A DNA stretch of 64,000 nt from Bacillota bacterium (GCA_029776155.1 JAKOTU010000023.1:1-64000), one strand, 5' to 3'. Counted from the first letter of the stretch, positions 35,302 through 43,734 are shown. Translations and numbers: made by a program. Notes: a model not told the origin generated them from the sequence alone.

Positions 35302-37093
35302 GGTTCTGCCCCCCGAAGTGGCACAGAAAATCGCCGCGGGCGAGGTGATCGAGCGGCCCGCCTCGGTAGTGAAGGAGCTGGTAGAGAACTCCATCGACGC
35401 TGCCGCCACCCAGATTACCATCGAGATCAGGGGCGCTGGATTGGAGCTCATCCGCGTCCAGGATAACGGGGCGGGGATTGCCAAAGAAGATCTGCGCCTG
35501 GCCTTTGAACCCCATGCCACCAGCAAGATCTCTGAGGTGGGGGATCTGTTCGCCCTGTACACCTTGGGCTTCCGCGGGGAAGCACTGCCCAGTATTGCCA
35601 GCGTTTCCCGTCTGACCCTCTACAGCCGGCCGCCGGAACAGCACAGCGGTTACAAGATCTTCAATGTTGGGGAAGAGTTCGCCATTGAACCAGTGGGCAC
35701 TCCCCCCGGTACCACGGTGGAAGTGCGCGACTTGTTTTACAACGTCCCCGCAAGGCTCAAGTTCTTGAAATCGCCCACGGCGGAACGCCGCAGGGTAGTA
35801 GACCTGGTCACCAAGCTGGCCTTGGCCCACCCGCACATCGCCTTTCGCCTACAGGTAGAGGGGAAGGTGTCGCTGGTGACGCCAGGCAGCGGTCTGCTGT
35901 TGGACAGTATCCTGCTCATCGAAGGAAACGAAGCGCAAAAACAACTCATCAATCTCTCCGCCACTACCTCCTGGGGCGCAATTCGCGGCTATCTAGGATC
36001 ACCCCAGCTGGCCAAGGGTAACCGCAGCGGCCAAATCTTCATTGTCAACGGAAGAGTAATTGAGAACCACACCCTGCGGGCTGCCCTGGAAAAGGGCTAC
36101 GAGGGGTTTTTGCCCCAGCGTGCTTTTCCCTGGGCCGTGTTGGTACTGGAGATGCAGCCTGAACTCGTGGACTGCAATGTGCACCCCGCCAAACTGGAGG
36201 TACGCTTCTCGGCTGAGCAGGCCGTCTTTAACGATACCTGGCAGGCGGTACGTTCAGCCCTGACTGCCAAGAACATGGCTCCCAAGTTAACCCAGAGACC
36301 AGCCGAAGCCTCCCGGCCCAAGGCGGCTAAACCGGCCGTACAGGCCATGCTGCGCTGGCAGCCAGAGACATGGGAGTACATGGACCAGGTCCTCAGGGAG
36401 CACAAGCCCCGAGGCAGCTGGTCCGAAGTTCGTGCCGCCCAGCCTGTTGACGCAGCTGTCCCCGCCCAGGTGCAGAAACCGGCCGGGGAGGATCTGGAAG
36501 TCGGAAATGCCGAAGAAGTTCGCCAGATGCTGCGTAGTGGGCGGATAATCGGCCAGCTTCACCAAGCTTACATCCTTTTGGAGACGCCCAAAGGCTTGTG
36601 GATCTTGGATCAGCATATCGTGCATGAACGCATTTTGGTGGAGAGGTTCCAGCACGATTGGAGCCAGGCTGCCATTAAGGTGCAGGAAATCCTCCCCGAG
36701 CATCTGGAGTTCACACCTGGCGAGGCGCTGCTCGTTTCCGAATCCCTGGAGCTTTTGGCCGAATTCGGAGTGGAACTAGAACCCTTTGGCGGCAGCAGCT
36801 TTATCCTGCGTGCGGTGCCCAGTTTTCTGGCCCACAGCCCAGGCAGCTGGAAAGGGGAGATTTTGGAGATCGCCCAAAATGCCCAGAAAACTACTTACAG
36901 TAAAGAGCAGGCCCTAATTACCCTGGCCTGCAAAGGGGCCATAAAAGCTGGCCAGTTTTTGGAAGAACGGGAGATGCGGGCGCTCCTGGATAGCCTGGCT
37001 CAGACGAAAAACCCCTTTACTTGCCCCCATGGCCGCCCCATCATGGTGCGGTTGGAAACGGAGGAACTCCTCCGTAGGTTCGGGAGAACATAG
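35282..37093 (+). CDS. mutL: DNA mismatch repair endonuclease MutL
   Basis: The 603-residue GHKL ATPase has VVKELVENSIDAAATQI (ATP-binding N-box), DNGAGI, ATSKISEVGDLFALYTLGFRGEALPSI and a linker (about 330-420). Its C-terminal endonuclease/dimerisation domain contains QHIVHERILVERF, CKGAIKAGQ and CPHGRPIMV. The metal-binding DQHAAHER motif of nicking MutL reads DQHIVHERI, largely conserved. ATG 35282 is chosen with AAAGG six bases upstream; GTG 35288 is an alternative. It overlaps the mutS end by 20 bases. Confidence 0.94.
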   Translation: MLVAQIKVLPPEVAQKIAAGEVIERPASVVKELVENSIDAAATQITIEIRGAGLELIRVQDNGAGIAKEDLRLAFEPHATSKISEVGDLFALYTLGFRGEALPSIASVSRLTLYSRPPEQHSGYKIFNVGEEFAIEPVGTPPGTTVEVRDLFYNVPARLKFLKSPTAERRRVVDLVTKLALAHPHIAFRLQVEGKVSLVTPGSGLLLDSILLIEGNEAQKQLINLSATTSWGAIRGYLGSPQLAKGNRSGQIFIVNGRVIENHTLRAALEKGYEGFLPQRAFPWAVLVLEMQPELVDCNVHPAKLEVRFSAEQAVFNDTWQAVRSALTAKNMAPKLTQRPAEASRPKAAKPAVQAMLRWQPETWEYMDQVLREHKPRGSWSEVRAAQPVDAAVPAQVQKPAGEDLEVGNAEEVRQMLRSGRIIGQLHQAYILLETPKGLWILDQHIVHERILVERFQHDWSQAAIKVQEILPEHLEFTPGEALLVSESLELLAEFGVELEPFGGSSFILRAVPSFLAHSPGSWKGEILEIAQNAQKTTYSKEQALITLACKGAIKAGQFLEEREMRALLDSLAQTKNPFTCPHGRPIMVRLETEELLRRFGRT

Positions 37094-37103
37094 GAGGGAT
37101 CAG

Positions 37104-38039
37104 GTGAACCGGCAGAAGGTTTTGGTGCTCGTGGGACCCACCGCGGTGGGGAAGACAGAGCTCAGCCTGTGTTTGGCCCAGGAGCTGGCAGCAGAGATTA
37201 TCTCAGCCGATTCCATGCAGGTTTATCGGGGCATGGACATCGGCACCGCCAAACCCACCCCTAAAGAGCGCCAGAGGGTGCCCCATCATCTCTTGGATGT
37301 GGTGGATCCAGATGAGAGCTTTAACGTGGCCGACTACGTGGACCTGGCAGCAGCGGTACTGCGTAGGCTCCAAGTTAAGGGGACAACGCCGCTGCTCACG
37401 GGAGGAACAGGGCTGTACGTAGATGCCCTTCTGGAAGGCTTTTTGTTCCCTGATACCCCAGCTGATCCGAGGATCCGCAAAGAGCTAGAAGAACAGGCTA
37501 GGGAGGATCCCAGCAGCCTCTATGCAGAGCTGCAGCAAGTGGACCCGGCAAGTGCCATGCGCCTGCACCCCAATGATCTGCGCCGCATCATCCGCGCTCT
37601 CGAGGTATACCGGCGTACCGGGGAGCCCATCAGCGCGCTGCAGCAAAAAAGGGCGCAGCACCAAAGCCCCTATGATCCTTTGTATATAGGACTGACACGG
37701 GACCGCGGGGAACTCTATGAGCGCATCAACCGCAGGGTGGACCTCATGCTGGAAGCAGGTTTGGTTCAGGAAGTGGCTGGGCTTTTGGAGAAGTACCCTC
37801 ACCAGCCCACAGCCCTACAGGCCCTGGGCTACAAAGAGATTGCCAGCTTCCTGAGGGGAGAAGTAACCCTGGCAGAAGCCGTGGACACCCTCAGAAGGGA
37901 TACCCGCCGTTATGCTAAACGCCAGCTTTCCTGGTTTAGGCGCAACAAACGCATCTTCTGGTTTAACCGCACTGGGCTCACCGAAAGCCAGCTGCTCGCG
38001 GACATCCTTCAGCTGTGGAGAGACTTTGCAGGTTACTGA
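37104..38039 (+). CDS. miaA: tRNA dimethylallyltransferase MiaA
   Basis: This 311-residue enzyme has P-loop GPTAVGKTELS (residues 10-20), the substrate motifs ISADSMQVYRGMDIGTAKPT and PHHLLDVVDPDESFNVADY, TGGTGLY, and the C-terminal QALGYKEI. It prenylates A37 of tRNAs, the precursor step for MiaB. GTG 37104 follows AGGAGGGAT, 10 bases after the mutL stop. In many Firmicutes hfq follows miaA; here spoVK is directly next and no Hfq-like gene is present. Confidence 0.95.
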   Translation: MNRQKVLVLVGPTAVGKTELSLCLAQELAAEIISADSMQVYRGMDIGTAKPTPKERQRVPHHLLDVVDPDESFNVADYVDLAAAVLRRLQVKGTTPLLTGGTGLYVDALLEGFLFPDTPADPRIRKELEEQAREDPSSLYAELQQVDPASAMRLHPNDLRRIIRALEVYRRTGEPISALQQKRAQHQSPYDPLYIGLTRDRGELYERINRRVDLMLEAGLVQEVAGLLEKYPHQPTALQALGYKEIASFLRGEVTLAEAVDTLRRDTRRYAKRQLSWFRRNKRIFWFNRTGLTESQLLADILQLWRDFAGY

Positions 38040-38086
38040 CAGACACCTTCCGACTTCCTCAGGCGTATAGATGAGGGGAAAGGAAG

Positions 38087-38956
38087 GTGCAGCTTTCCAT
38101 GGCGTCGGTAGCCCTGCAAGGTCTGGCAGCCCACCAGAGGGAACGCCTGCAGCAGCTGCAGGCGGAGCTGGACTCCTTGGTGGGGTTGCAGTCTGTAAAG
38201 AAGACGATCCGGGAAATCCAGGCCTTTGCCCTGATTCAAAAATGCCGTCAGACACTGCAGCTGGCCTGTGAGCCCCTGGTCCTACATACCATTTTCATCG
38301 GCAACCCCGGCACAGGCAAAACCACTGTGGCCCGCCTACTGAGCAAAATGCTTAGGGAAATGGGGATTCTGCAGAAAGGACATACAGTGGAAGTGGAAAG
38401 GGCCGATCTGGTGGCGCAGTACATTGGACAGACTGCCCAGAAGACCAGGGAAGTGATTAAACAGGCCCAAGGAGGTCTGCTCTTTATTGATGAAGCCTAC
38501 TCCCTGGCCCGGGGAGGGGAGAGGGACTTCGGCAAGGAGGCCATTGATACCCTGGTTAAGGCCATGGAGGATCAGCGGGACAGTTTTATCGTTGTGCTGG
38601 CTGGTTATCCTGCCCCCATGAACTGGTTTTTAGCAGCTAACCCAGGTTTGCGTTCCCGCTTTCCCATAAGTATAGAGTTTCCCGACTACACCGATATCGA
38701 GTTGTACAAAATCGCCCTGAGTATGTTTGCCAAACGGGAGTACACCCTCACCGCTAGAGCTGAACAAGAGCTGATTCGCCACATCAGGCGCCTGCGCCAG
38801 GGGGATCCCGCCAGCTTCGGCAATGCCCGGGCCGTGCGCAACTTGGTGGAGCAGGTAATCCGCCGCCAAGCGGTGCGCCTGGTGAGTAAAAAGGAACTGA
38901 CCAAAGACGAGCTCACGGTTATTTTCCCCGTGGATTTTCCGGGTAATGGCCCGTAA
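38087..38956 (+). CDS. spoVK: Stage V sporulation protein K (AAA+ ATPase)
   Basis: This 289-residue CbbX/SpoVK-type AAA+ ATPase has Walker A IGNPGTGKTTVARLL (about residues 71-85), Walker B GGLLFIDEAYSLARGG, sensor region VVLAGYP and the arginine-finger region NPGLRSRFP. It is required for late spore maturation in Bacillus; its target is not known. GTG 38087 has GAGGGG eight bases upstream, and ATG 38099 is an alternative. The 47-base gap to miaA holds CGTATAGA (38064-38071), which only weakly resembles a sigma-E -10 box. Confidence 0.88.
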   Translation: MQLSMASVALQGLAAHQRERLQQLQAELDSLVGLQSVKKTIREIQAFALIQKCRQTLQLACEPLVLHTIFIGNPGTGKTTVARLLSKMLREMGILQKGHTVEVERADLVAQYIGQTAQKTREVIKQAQGGLLFIDEAYSLARGGERDFGKEAIDTLVKAMEDQRDSFIVVLAGYPAPMNWFLAANPGLRSRFPISIEFPDYTDIELYKIALSMFAKREYTLTARAEQELIRHIRRLRQGDPASFGNARAVRNLVEQVIRRQAVRLVSKKELTKDELTVIFPVDFPGNGP

Positions 38957-39017
38957 AGGCAGGATTTGCCTTTCCAGGTACAGAACACTTCATGACAACC
39001 CTGAGGAGGTAGAGCAG

Positions 39018-39269
39018 ATGCATTCCATCGCCCTAGAATTCACCAGCGAAGAAGAAATGCGAGCGGTGGCAGATCGCTTGTGGAATAAACATGGCGTCAC
39101 CGGTGAACTGGAAATGTTCCAGACACCGAGTGGCACTTTCCGTCTGCACATCTATGCAGAAAAGCCAATTAAAGAGAGTATCCTAGAGAAGCTCCCCGGC
39201 AAACGGGTGCAGATCAAAGGCAGTTGTGGTGCTGCCGTGCGCGCAGAGGTGCCCAGTGGAAGTAATTAG
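39018..39269 (+). CDS. Small conserved-looking protein of unknown function
   Basis: The 83-residue protein starts at ATG 39018 behind a strong GAGGAGGT (39002-39009). It looks like a small alpha/beta domain: strand IALEFTSEEEMRAV, helix, strand GTFRLHIYAEKP, helix ESILEKLPGKRVQIKG. It ends with a strand containing CGAAVRAEVP. No catalytic motif was recognised. It lies between spoVK and the methionine gamma-lyase-like gene and overlaps the latter by 14 bases, so it is translated in the operon. The strong ribosome site and ordinary codon use argue that it is real. Confidence 0.7.
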   Translation: MHSIALEFTSEEEMRAVADRLWNKHGVTGELEMFQTPSGTFRLHIYAEKPIKESILEKLPGKRVQIKGSCGAAVRAEVPSGSN

Positions 39270-40473
39270 GCAAGCTAAGGAGAGGATCGCGCCCTTCTAT
39301 GCGCCCATGGAAGGGGTGGTTTTGGCCAATCAAGAAAAGGTGTTGCGCGCCTTCCACGCCGCCAAGGTGGCCAGCCACGTTTTTGGCGAGTCCACTGGTT
39401 ACGCCTACTCGGACCAAGGAAGGGAAGCCTTGGAAGAGGTGTACCGGCAGGTGTTCAGGGCCGAAGCGGCGCTCTGCCGACCCCAGATTGTCTCCGGCAC
39501 CCACGCCATTTCCCTGTGCCTTTCCATTGTGGAACCTGGGGAAGAACTGGTATCCGCGAGCGGGCCACCCTACGATACCCTGCAGACGGTGATCGGCACC
39601 AAGGGAAACTCGCCCAGGAGCCTGCTCAAACGGGGCATCAAGTACCGGGAAATCCCTCTGCTGCCAGAAGGTGGCCTTGATCTGGAGGGTATTGCCAAGG
39701 GCATAACATCCCAGACGAAGATGGCTATTTTTCAACGTTCCCGGGGCTACAGCTGGCGCCCGTCCCTGTCCATCAGGGAACTGGCGGCGGGAGTTAAAGC
39801 GGTACGGTCCGCCAATCCAGAGTGCATTGTGTTCGTGGACAACTGCTACGGCGAGTTTGTGGAAGCGTTCGAACCCCTGGAGGCTGGAGCGGACCTCATT
39901 GCCGGGTCCCTGATCAAGAACCCCGGCGGTGCTTTAGCCATCAGCGGAGGTTATATCGCCGGGCGCAGAGATTTGGTTGAACTGTGTGCCGAGATCCTCA
40001 CTGCCCCCAGCCTGGGAGCGAAGTTGGGGTCTACCTTTGGGTTGACACGCTCTTTGCTGCAAGGGCTCTTTTTGGCCCCCCATATGGTGGGCGAAGCGGT
40101 GTATGGCGCGATCTTAGCTGCAGAAGTATTTAGGACCTTAGGGTATCAGGTTTCTCCCCTTCCGGAAGAGCCGCGGACCGACATTGTACAAGCCATCAAA
40201 TTCGGGTCCCGGGAGGCGCTGCTCAGTTTCTGCCGGGGCATTCAAAAGGCAGCACCGGTGGATGCCCATTACCAGCCCGTGCCCAGCCCCATGCCGGGCT
40301 ACAGCGATGAAGTGGTCATGGCCGGAGGTACATTCGTCCAGGGCTCGTCCATAGAACTTAGTGCCGATGGACCCCTGCGCGAACCCTATATCGGTTATCT
40401 ACAGGGAGGCATGTCTCGACAGCATGTGGAAATCGCCCTCCGCTTCGTGCTCCAGGAGATGGGATTGGCTTAA
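39256..40473 (+). CDS. Methionine gamma-lyase-family PLP enzyme (YnbB/aluminium-resistance type)
   Basis: The 405-residue PLP-dependent fold-type I protein has the cofactor-binding lysine in GSLIKNPGGALAISGGYIAG (about residues 217-236), the aspartate loop FVDNCYGEFVE and the substrate region SGPPYDTLQ. Relatives are encoded next to spoVK, hflX and glnR in Firmicutes, are often called aluminium-resistance proteins, and belong to the Cys/Met metabolism family; the true reaction is not established. GTG 39256 is chosen because AGAGG lies six bases upstream. The earlier open codons lie inside the previous gene. Confidence 0.88.
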   Translation: MEVIRQAKERIAPFYAPMEGVVLANQEKVLRAFHAAKVASHVFGESTGYAYSDQGREALEEVYRQVFRAEAALCRPQIVSGTHAISLCLSIVEPGEELVSASGPPYDTLQTVIGTKGNSPRSLLKRGIKYREIPLLPEGGLDLEGIAKGITSQTKMAIFQRSRGYSWRPSLSIRELAAGVKAVRSANPECIVFVDNCYGEFVEAFEPLEAGADLIAGSLIKNPGGALAISGGYIAGRRDLVELCAEILTAPSLGAKLGSTFGLTRSLLQGLFLAPHMVGEAVYGAILAAEVFRTLGYQVSPLPEEPRTDIVQAIKFGSREALLSFCRGIQKAAPVDAHYQPVPSPMPGYSDEVVMAGGTFVQGSSIELSADGPLREPYIGYLQGGMSRQHVEIALRFVLQEMGLA

Positions 40474-40518
40474 GACCGCTTGAGGCGGTGGGGGAAACAG
40501 CCTAGGGAGGTGAACTTT

Positions 40519-41163
40519 ATGGAGATATCCAATGTGGAAATAGCTGCACGCTTAGTTCTGGCACTAATTCTGGGAGGACTCGTGGGTCTTGAACGGGAAA
40601 GCCATGGCCGCCCGGCAGGATTTAGGACCCACATTCTAGTGAGCGTGGGTTCAGCCCTGCTTATGGTGGTGTCGGCTTACGCCTTTCCCTCTGGTGACCC
40701 TGGGCGCATTGCCGCGCAGGTGGTGAGCGGAATCGGCTTTCTGGGTGCTGGTACCATCATGAGGGAAGGAGCCACGATCCGCGGCTTGACCACCGCGGCC
40801 AGTCTCTGGACTGTGGCTGGCATAGGGTTGACGGTAGGCGCTGGTTTCTATTTTTCCGCTGTCTTAGGGACTATCTTAGTATTGTTGACTTTGGTTGTAC
40901 TTAAGCAACTGGAGTGGAAATACCTTACGGCCAAACATGAGACCCTCACCATGGTTATCCAAGACACTCCCGGCCAACTGGCCCGAGTCTTTGCCGTATT
41001 AGCCAAGTTCGATGTGGATGTGAAGAACGTGGAGTTGGCGGGCAATGATACCGGGGAAGCCCACTTGGAGCTCCAAGTGGATATTTCCCCCAGGTACAGC
41101 AGGGTAAGCATCATTGAAGAGCTGGTGGCCACACCCGGCGTGAAAAGGGCGAGTTATAAATAG
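40519..41163 (+). CDS. MgtC/SapB-family membrane protein with C-terminal ACT-like domain
   Basis: The 214-residue protein has four to five membrane helices with the MgtC signature GGLVGLERESHGRPAGFRTH and GIGFLGAGTIMREG, RGLTTAASLW. A soluble ACT-like domain follows (about 140-214; HETLTMVIQDTPGQLARVFAVL). MgtC proteins in pathogens inhibit ATP synthase and affect magnesium and phosphate balance; the role in environmental species is less clear. ATG 40519 follows GGGAGGTGA. It is in line with the operon that ends with surE. Confidence 0.88.
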   Translation: MEISNVEIAARLVLALILGGLVGLERESHGRPAGFRTHILVSVGSALLMVVSAYAFPSGDPGRIAAQVVSGIGFLGAGTIMREGATIRGLTTAASLWTVAGIGLTVGAGFYFSAVLGTILVLLTLVVLKQLEWKYLTAKHETLTMVIQDTPGQLARVFAVLAKFDVDVKNVELAGNDTGEAHLELQVDISPRYSRVSIIEELVATPGVKRASYK

Positions 41164-41181
41164 GCGGGACGGTGATGGATT

Positions 41182-41922
41182 TTGAAACTGATGCTGGTCA
41201 ACGATGATGGGATTTTTGCGCCAGGATTAGCGGCACTGCGAGAAGTGCTCCAAAACAGGGGAGAAGTGATGGTGGTCGCCCCCCACGAAGAGCACAGCGG
41301 CATGAGTCATGCCATCACTATCCACCGGCCGCTGCGCCTCAAGAAGCTGGAACAGGGCTACGCGGTCACGGGAACACCCGCGGACTGTGTCAAGATAGCC
41401 TTGGAGACGCTCCGATTCAAGCCTGATTTCGTGCTCTCTGGAATCAACAACGGCGCCAATCTGGGCACCGATGTGCTCTATTCAGGTACGGTGGCTGCGG
41501 CCATCGAGGGAGTGCTGAATGGAATCCCCAGCATCGCCATCTCCCTGGCCGGGCCCCAAGATTTCCTCCCCAGCGCCGCGCAGATGGTGGAAGAACTGTT
41601 GTTCGTCAAACCCGGTTTTCTTGTGCATCCAGAGCTGCTGCCCAGGGCAGGGGTACTCAATATCAATATTCCTGCCCTGCCCAGGGAAGCCATCCAAGGT
41701 GTGCGCTTCACAAGGATGGGAGTGCGCAAATACGACAGTTTTGTCCACCAACACCAAGACCCCTGGGGAGGCCGGTACTATTGGTTGGGCGGCACCCCCA
41801 GTGAGCTGGAATCAGATGAGTTGGATGTTGACCTGGTGGCTGTGGACCAAGGCTACGTTTCCATAACACCGCTCCGGTTCGACCTGACGGATTACCAAGA
41901 ACTGGAACGCATGAAAACCTGA
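41182..41922 (+). CDS. surE: 5'/3'-nucleotidase SurE
   Basis: This 246-residue metal-dependent phosphatase has the N-terminal motif MLVNDDGIFAPGLAAL (metal-binding Asp pair), the serine region EEHSGMSHAITIHRPLR, the Asn in SGINNGANLGTDVLYSGTVAAA and the C-terminal TDYQEL. It hydrolyses nucleoside monophosphates. TTG 41182 is needed to keep the intact N-terminal strand before the DD pair; a weak GGTGATGG precedes it. A terminator 25 bases downstream ends the long miaB-to-surE gene line. Confidence 0.94.
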   Translation: MKLMLVNDDGIFAPGLAALREVLQNRGEVMVVAPHEEHSGMSHAITIHRPLRLKKLEQGYAVTGTPADCVKIALETLRFKPDFVLSGINNGANLGTDVLYSGTVAAAIEGVLNGIPSIAISLAGPQDFLPSAAQMVEELLFVKPGFLVHPELLPRAGVLNINIPALPREAIQGVRFTRMGVRKYDSFVHQHQDPWGGRYYWLGGTPSELESDELDVDLVAVDQGYVSITPLRFDLTDYQELERMKT

Positions 41923-41946
41923 GCTAAATTTGGTCAAGGGTTTGAG

Positions 41947-41979
41947 GGGTGCCCAAGTATGGAGCAGGGCACCCTTTTT
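41947..41979 (+). terminator. Terminator after surE
   Basis: GGGTGCCC (41947-41954) pairs with GGGCACCC (41967-41974) around a 12-base loop and is followed by TTTTTC. It ends the miaB-mutS-mutL-miaA-spoVK-surE unit. Confidence 0.88.
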
Positions 41980-42044
41980 CTGCATAAAGCCTTCTCCCAA
42001 GAGTGATACTAGAAACAAAGGACGGCGGAAGGAGGGAGCCGGCC

Positions 42045-42224
42045 ATGAGCAGCGAACCGCGTGATTTCAAAAAGCAGGCCCGCTACATCGGTTCACTCAA
42101 AAAGGACGAGCAGCTGTGCGATTTCTATGAAGTGGTGATCGACGGGCAAATCCACTATGTCTACATTCCAGTGGATGCGCAGCAAAATGGGAACGAAGAG
42201 GGAAAGGGGATCGGAACACGATGA
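42045..42224 (+). CDS. Small hypothetical protein (59 aa)
   Basis: ATG 42045 follows a strong GGAAGGAGGGAG. The 59-residue product is polar, with a basic N-terminus (DFKKQARYIGSLKKDE), a central beta-like segment LCDFYEVVIDGQIHYVYIPV and an acidic Gly-rich tail. No family is recognised. Its end overlaps the next ORF by four bases (ATGA type), so the three small genes 42045-42924 form a coupled set between the surE terminator and the convergent lexA. Confidence 0.6.
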   Translation: MSSEPRDFKKQARYIGSLKKDEQLCDFYEVVIDGQIHYVYIPVDAQQNGNEEGKGIGTR

Positions 42225-42547
42225 TAGCTTTGGCCCAGGCTGATGTGCTGAAAGCCCTGAAACGCTGCAGGTGCCTTGCTAAGCAGGACTTAGTGTTATG
42301 CCAGTACCAAGCTGATCCCACCTACTGGAGAGACTATGCCTTGGCCCGCTACAAGATCTACCAGTGGTTAGAGGAACAGGTTAAGGAGCGAGGGGTAAAC
42401 CGAACGTATCTTTTAGCAGTGGAAAGATACTCAGGTTTACCTCTCTTTGTTTCCAGCAGCGCAGAGAGGGGGGTCAAAGAAGCTCTGGAAGTCTTTTTTC
42501 TCTGCACTGCAGGAGAAAGCCCGCGGTTTGCCAAAGTTAATGTGTGA
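42221..42547 (+). CDS. Hypothetical protein (108 aa)
   Basis: The 108-residue protein starts at ATG 42221 overlapping the previous stop. It appears mostly helical: AQADVLKALKRCRCLAKQDLVLCQ, then DPTYWRDYALARYKIYQWLEEQVKERG, and ends with LLAVERYSGLPLFVSSSAERGVKEALEVFFLCTAG. Three cysteines are in the first 30 residues. No family is recognised. The downstream gene begins 27 bases later on the same strand. Coupled translation and normal base composition support a real gene; the function is unknown. Confidence 0.55.
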   Translation: MIALAQADVLKALKRCRCLAKQDLVLCQYQADPTYWRDYALARYKIYQWLEEQVKERGVNRTYLLAVERYSGLPLFVSSSAERGVKEALEVFFLCTAGESPRFAKVNV

Positions 42548-42573
42548 AATCGCAGATGCGGAGGCAGAAAACC

Positions 42574-42924
42574 ATGGGCTTTCTTTCCAAGTTGTTCTCC
42601 ACTTCCCGCTCCCCAAAAGGCAAAACGGGATATGTGCGGCGGGAAGGCAAGACCGCAGTGTGGATCTACGTACAGTGCGGCAAATGCGGGGAGAAAATCC
42701 CTGTGCGGCTGCGAACCACCAGCGAACTGCAACGGCGCGAAGGTCCCGATGCCCAACTGGGTCCGGGCATGTTTTTCGTTCGCAAAACCATTGTCGGTTC
42801 CCAGTGCTATCAGCGCATTGAAGCCGCGGTGGAGTTTGATTTCAAATATGATGTGGTAGACAGTAAAGTGGTTAACGGTAGGTTGATTACCTATGAGGAG
42901 TTCACAAAAAACGACGAGCAGTAA
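42574..42924 (+). CDS. Hypothetical zinc-ribbon-like protein (116 aa)
   Basis: The 116-residue product has one C-x2-C pair in VQCGKCGEKIPVRL and two single cysteines are lacking, so a full zinc ribbon would need a dimer. Later segments are MFFVRKTIVGSQCYQRIEAAVEFDFKYDVVD. ATG 42574 is used because GGAGG (42560-42564) lies nine bases upstream; the open frame begins at 42544. Its stop codon lies inside the left arm of the lexA terminator hairpin. No family is recognised with confidence. Confidence 0.6.
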   Translation: MGFLSKLFSTSRSPKGKTGYVRREGKTAVWIYVQCGKCGEKIPVRLRTTSELQRREGPDAQLGPGMFFVRKTIVGSQCYQRIEAAVEFDFKYDVVDSKVVNGRLITYEEFTKNDEQ

Positions 42925-42940
42925 GGGGACTGCTCGTCGT
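42905..42940 (-). terminator. lexA terminator, overlapping the stop of the convergent gene
   Basis: ACGACGAGCAGT (42911-42922) pairs perfectly over 12 bases with ACTGCTCGTCGT (42929-42940). Read on the minus strand it is followed by six T (complement of 42905-42910), so it terminates lexA. On the plus strand no T-run follows, but the hairpin would still mark the 3' end of the small-gene operon. Confidence 0.88.
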
Positions 42941-42968
42941 CTATGTATGCTACTTGTCTAATCAGCGC

Positions 42969-43580
42969 TCAGTGAATGCGGCGGAACACGCCGATAACCT
43001 TGCCTAAGATGCGCACATCTTCCACAATTAAGGGTTCCATGGCAGCATTCTCGGGTTGCAGGCGAACATGGGTCCCTTCATGGAAAAAGCGCTTCACTGT
43101 GGCTTCCTCTCCATCAATCAAGGCCACCACAATCTCTCCATTTAGGGCCGTCTCCTGACGGGCAACCAAAACGAAGTCCCCATCTAAAATACCCGCATCG
43201 ATCATGCTGTCGCCCTTCACCCTCAGCATGAATACATCCTCGTGTTCCACAAACTCCTTCGGAATGGGGTAGTAATCCTCAATATTCTCCACGGCCAATA
43301 CAGGCGTACCAGCGGTTACCCTGCCCACCAGCGGAACATCGATCACCCGGGCCCGCGTCGGGAGAGCATCGTCCAAAAGCTCAATCGCCCTGGGCTTAGA
43401 AAGGTCGCGCCTAATGTAGCCTAGCTCTTCCAGCTTAGTGAGATGGCCGTGCACTGTAGAACTGCTCCTGAGCCCCACGGCATTGCCTATTTCGCGCACA
43501 GAAGGGGGATACCCCTTGGTGGCCACTTCCGTTCTAATGAACTCGAGTATTTGTCTCTGCCGCTCGGAAAGCTTAGGCAT
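42969..43580 (-). CDS. lexA: SOS regulator, self-cleaving repressor LexA
   Basis: The 203-residue protein has a winged helix DNA-binding domain (1-70; [26 protein letters not shown]). A cleavage site at Ala-Gly in [10 protein letters not shown] (about 88-97) follows, then the S24 peptidase domain with catalytic Ser in [15 protein letters not shown] (about 125) and Lys in [12 protein letters not shown] (about 163). It represses damage-response genes until RecA filaments trigger autocleavage. It is divergent from yneA with LexA boxes between them, and one box overlaps its own -35 element, indicating autoregulation. Confidence 0.96.
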   Translation of the reverse strand: MPKLSERQRQILEFIRTEVATKGYPPSVREIGNAVGLRSSSTVHGHLTKLEELGYIRRDLSKPRAIELLDDALPTRARVIDVPLVGRVTAGTPVLAVENIEDYYPIPKEFVEHEDVFMLRVKGDSMIDAGILDGDFVLVARQETALNGEIVVALIDGEEATVKRFFHEGTHVRLQPENAAMEPLIVEDVRILGKVIGVFRRIH

Positions 43581-43621
43581 GTGACGACCTCCTAAGGCTT
43601 GTTTTCAGCTTCTTTGTGTTC

Positions 43622-43650
43622 ATTATAACACCTGCTTCGGACTTGGTCAA
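43622..43650 (-). promoter_or_regulatory. Sigma-A promoter of lexA
   Basis: On the minus strand TTGACC (complement of 43645-43650) is 17 bases before a perfect TATAAT (complement of 43622-43627). LexA box one (43648-43661) overlaps the -35 element. Confidence 0.85.
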
Positions 43651-43721
43651 ACAATTGTTCTGAAAACAGTTGACAAAACATATGTTCTCCTGTACACTGA
43701 AAGCAAAAGAACACATGTTCG
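43648..43721. promoter_or_regulatory. Three LexA (SOS) boxes between lexA and yneA
   Basis: Against the Firmicutes box CGAACATATGTTCG (core GAAC-N4-GTTC) there are three sites. These are CAAACAATTGTTCT at 43648-43661 (at the lexA -35), AAAACATATGTTCT at 43675-43688 (between the yneA -35 and -10), and AGAACACATGTTCG at 43708-43721 (just after the yneA -10, one mismatch). Together they cover both promoters. Confidence 0.88.
43670..43698 (+). promoter_or_regulatory. Sigma-A promoter of yneA
   Basis: TTGACA (43670-43675) and TACACT (43693-43698) are spaced by 17 bases. LexA boxes two and three sit in the spacer and just downstream, a typical repression geometry. Confidence 0.82.
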
Positions 43722-43734
43722 CAGGAGGGTCACC

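Noticed and set aside
34672-35562. A 296-codon minus-strand frame antisense to the mutS/mutL junction
   Set aside because: Both sense-strand genes are unambiguous; the antisense frame is a by-product of GC-rich codon bias and has no ribosome site.
38040-38086. hfq between miaA and spoVK
   Set aside because: The gap is 47 bases, and no frame around it gives an Sm-like protein.
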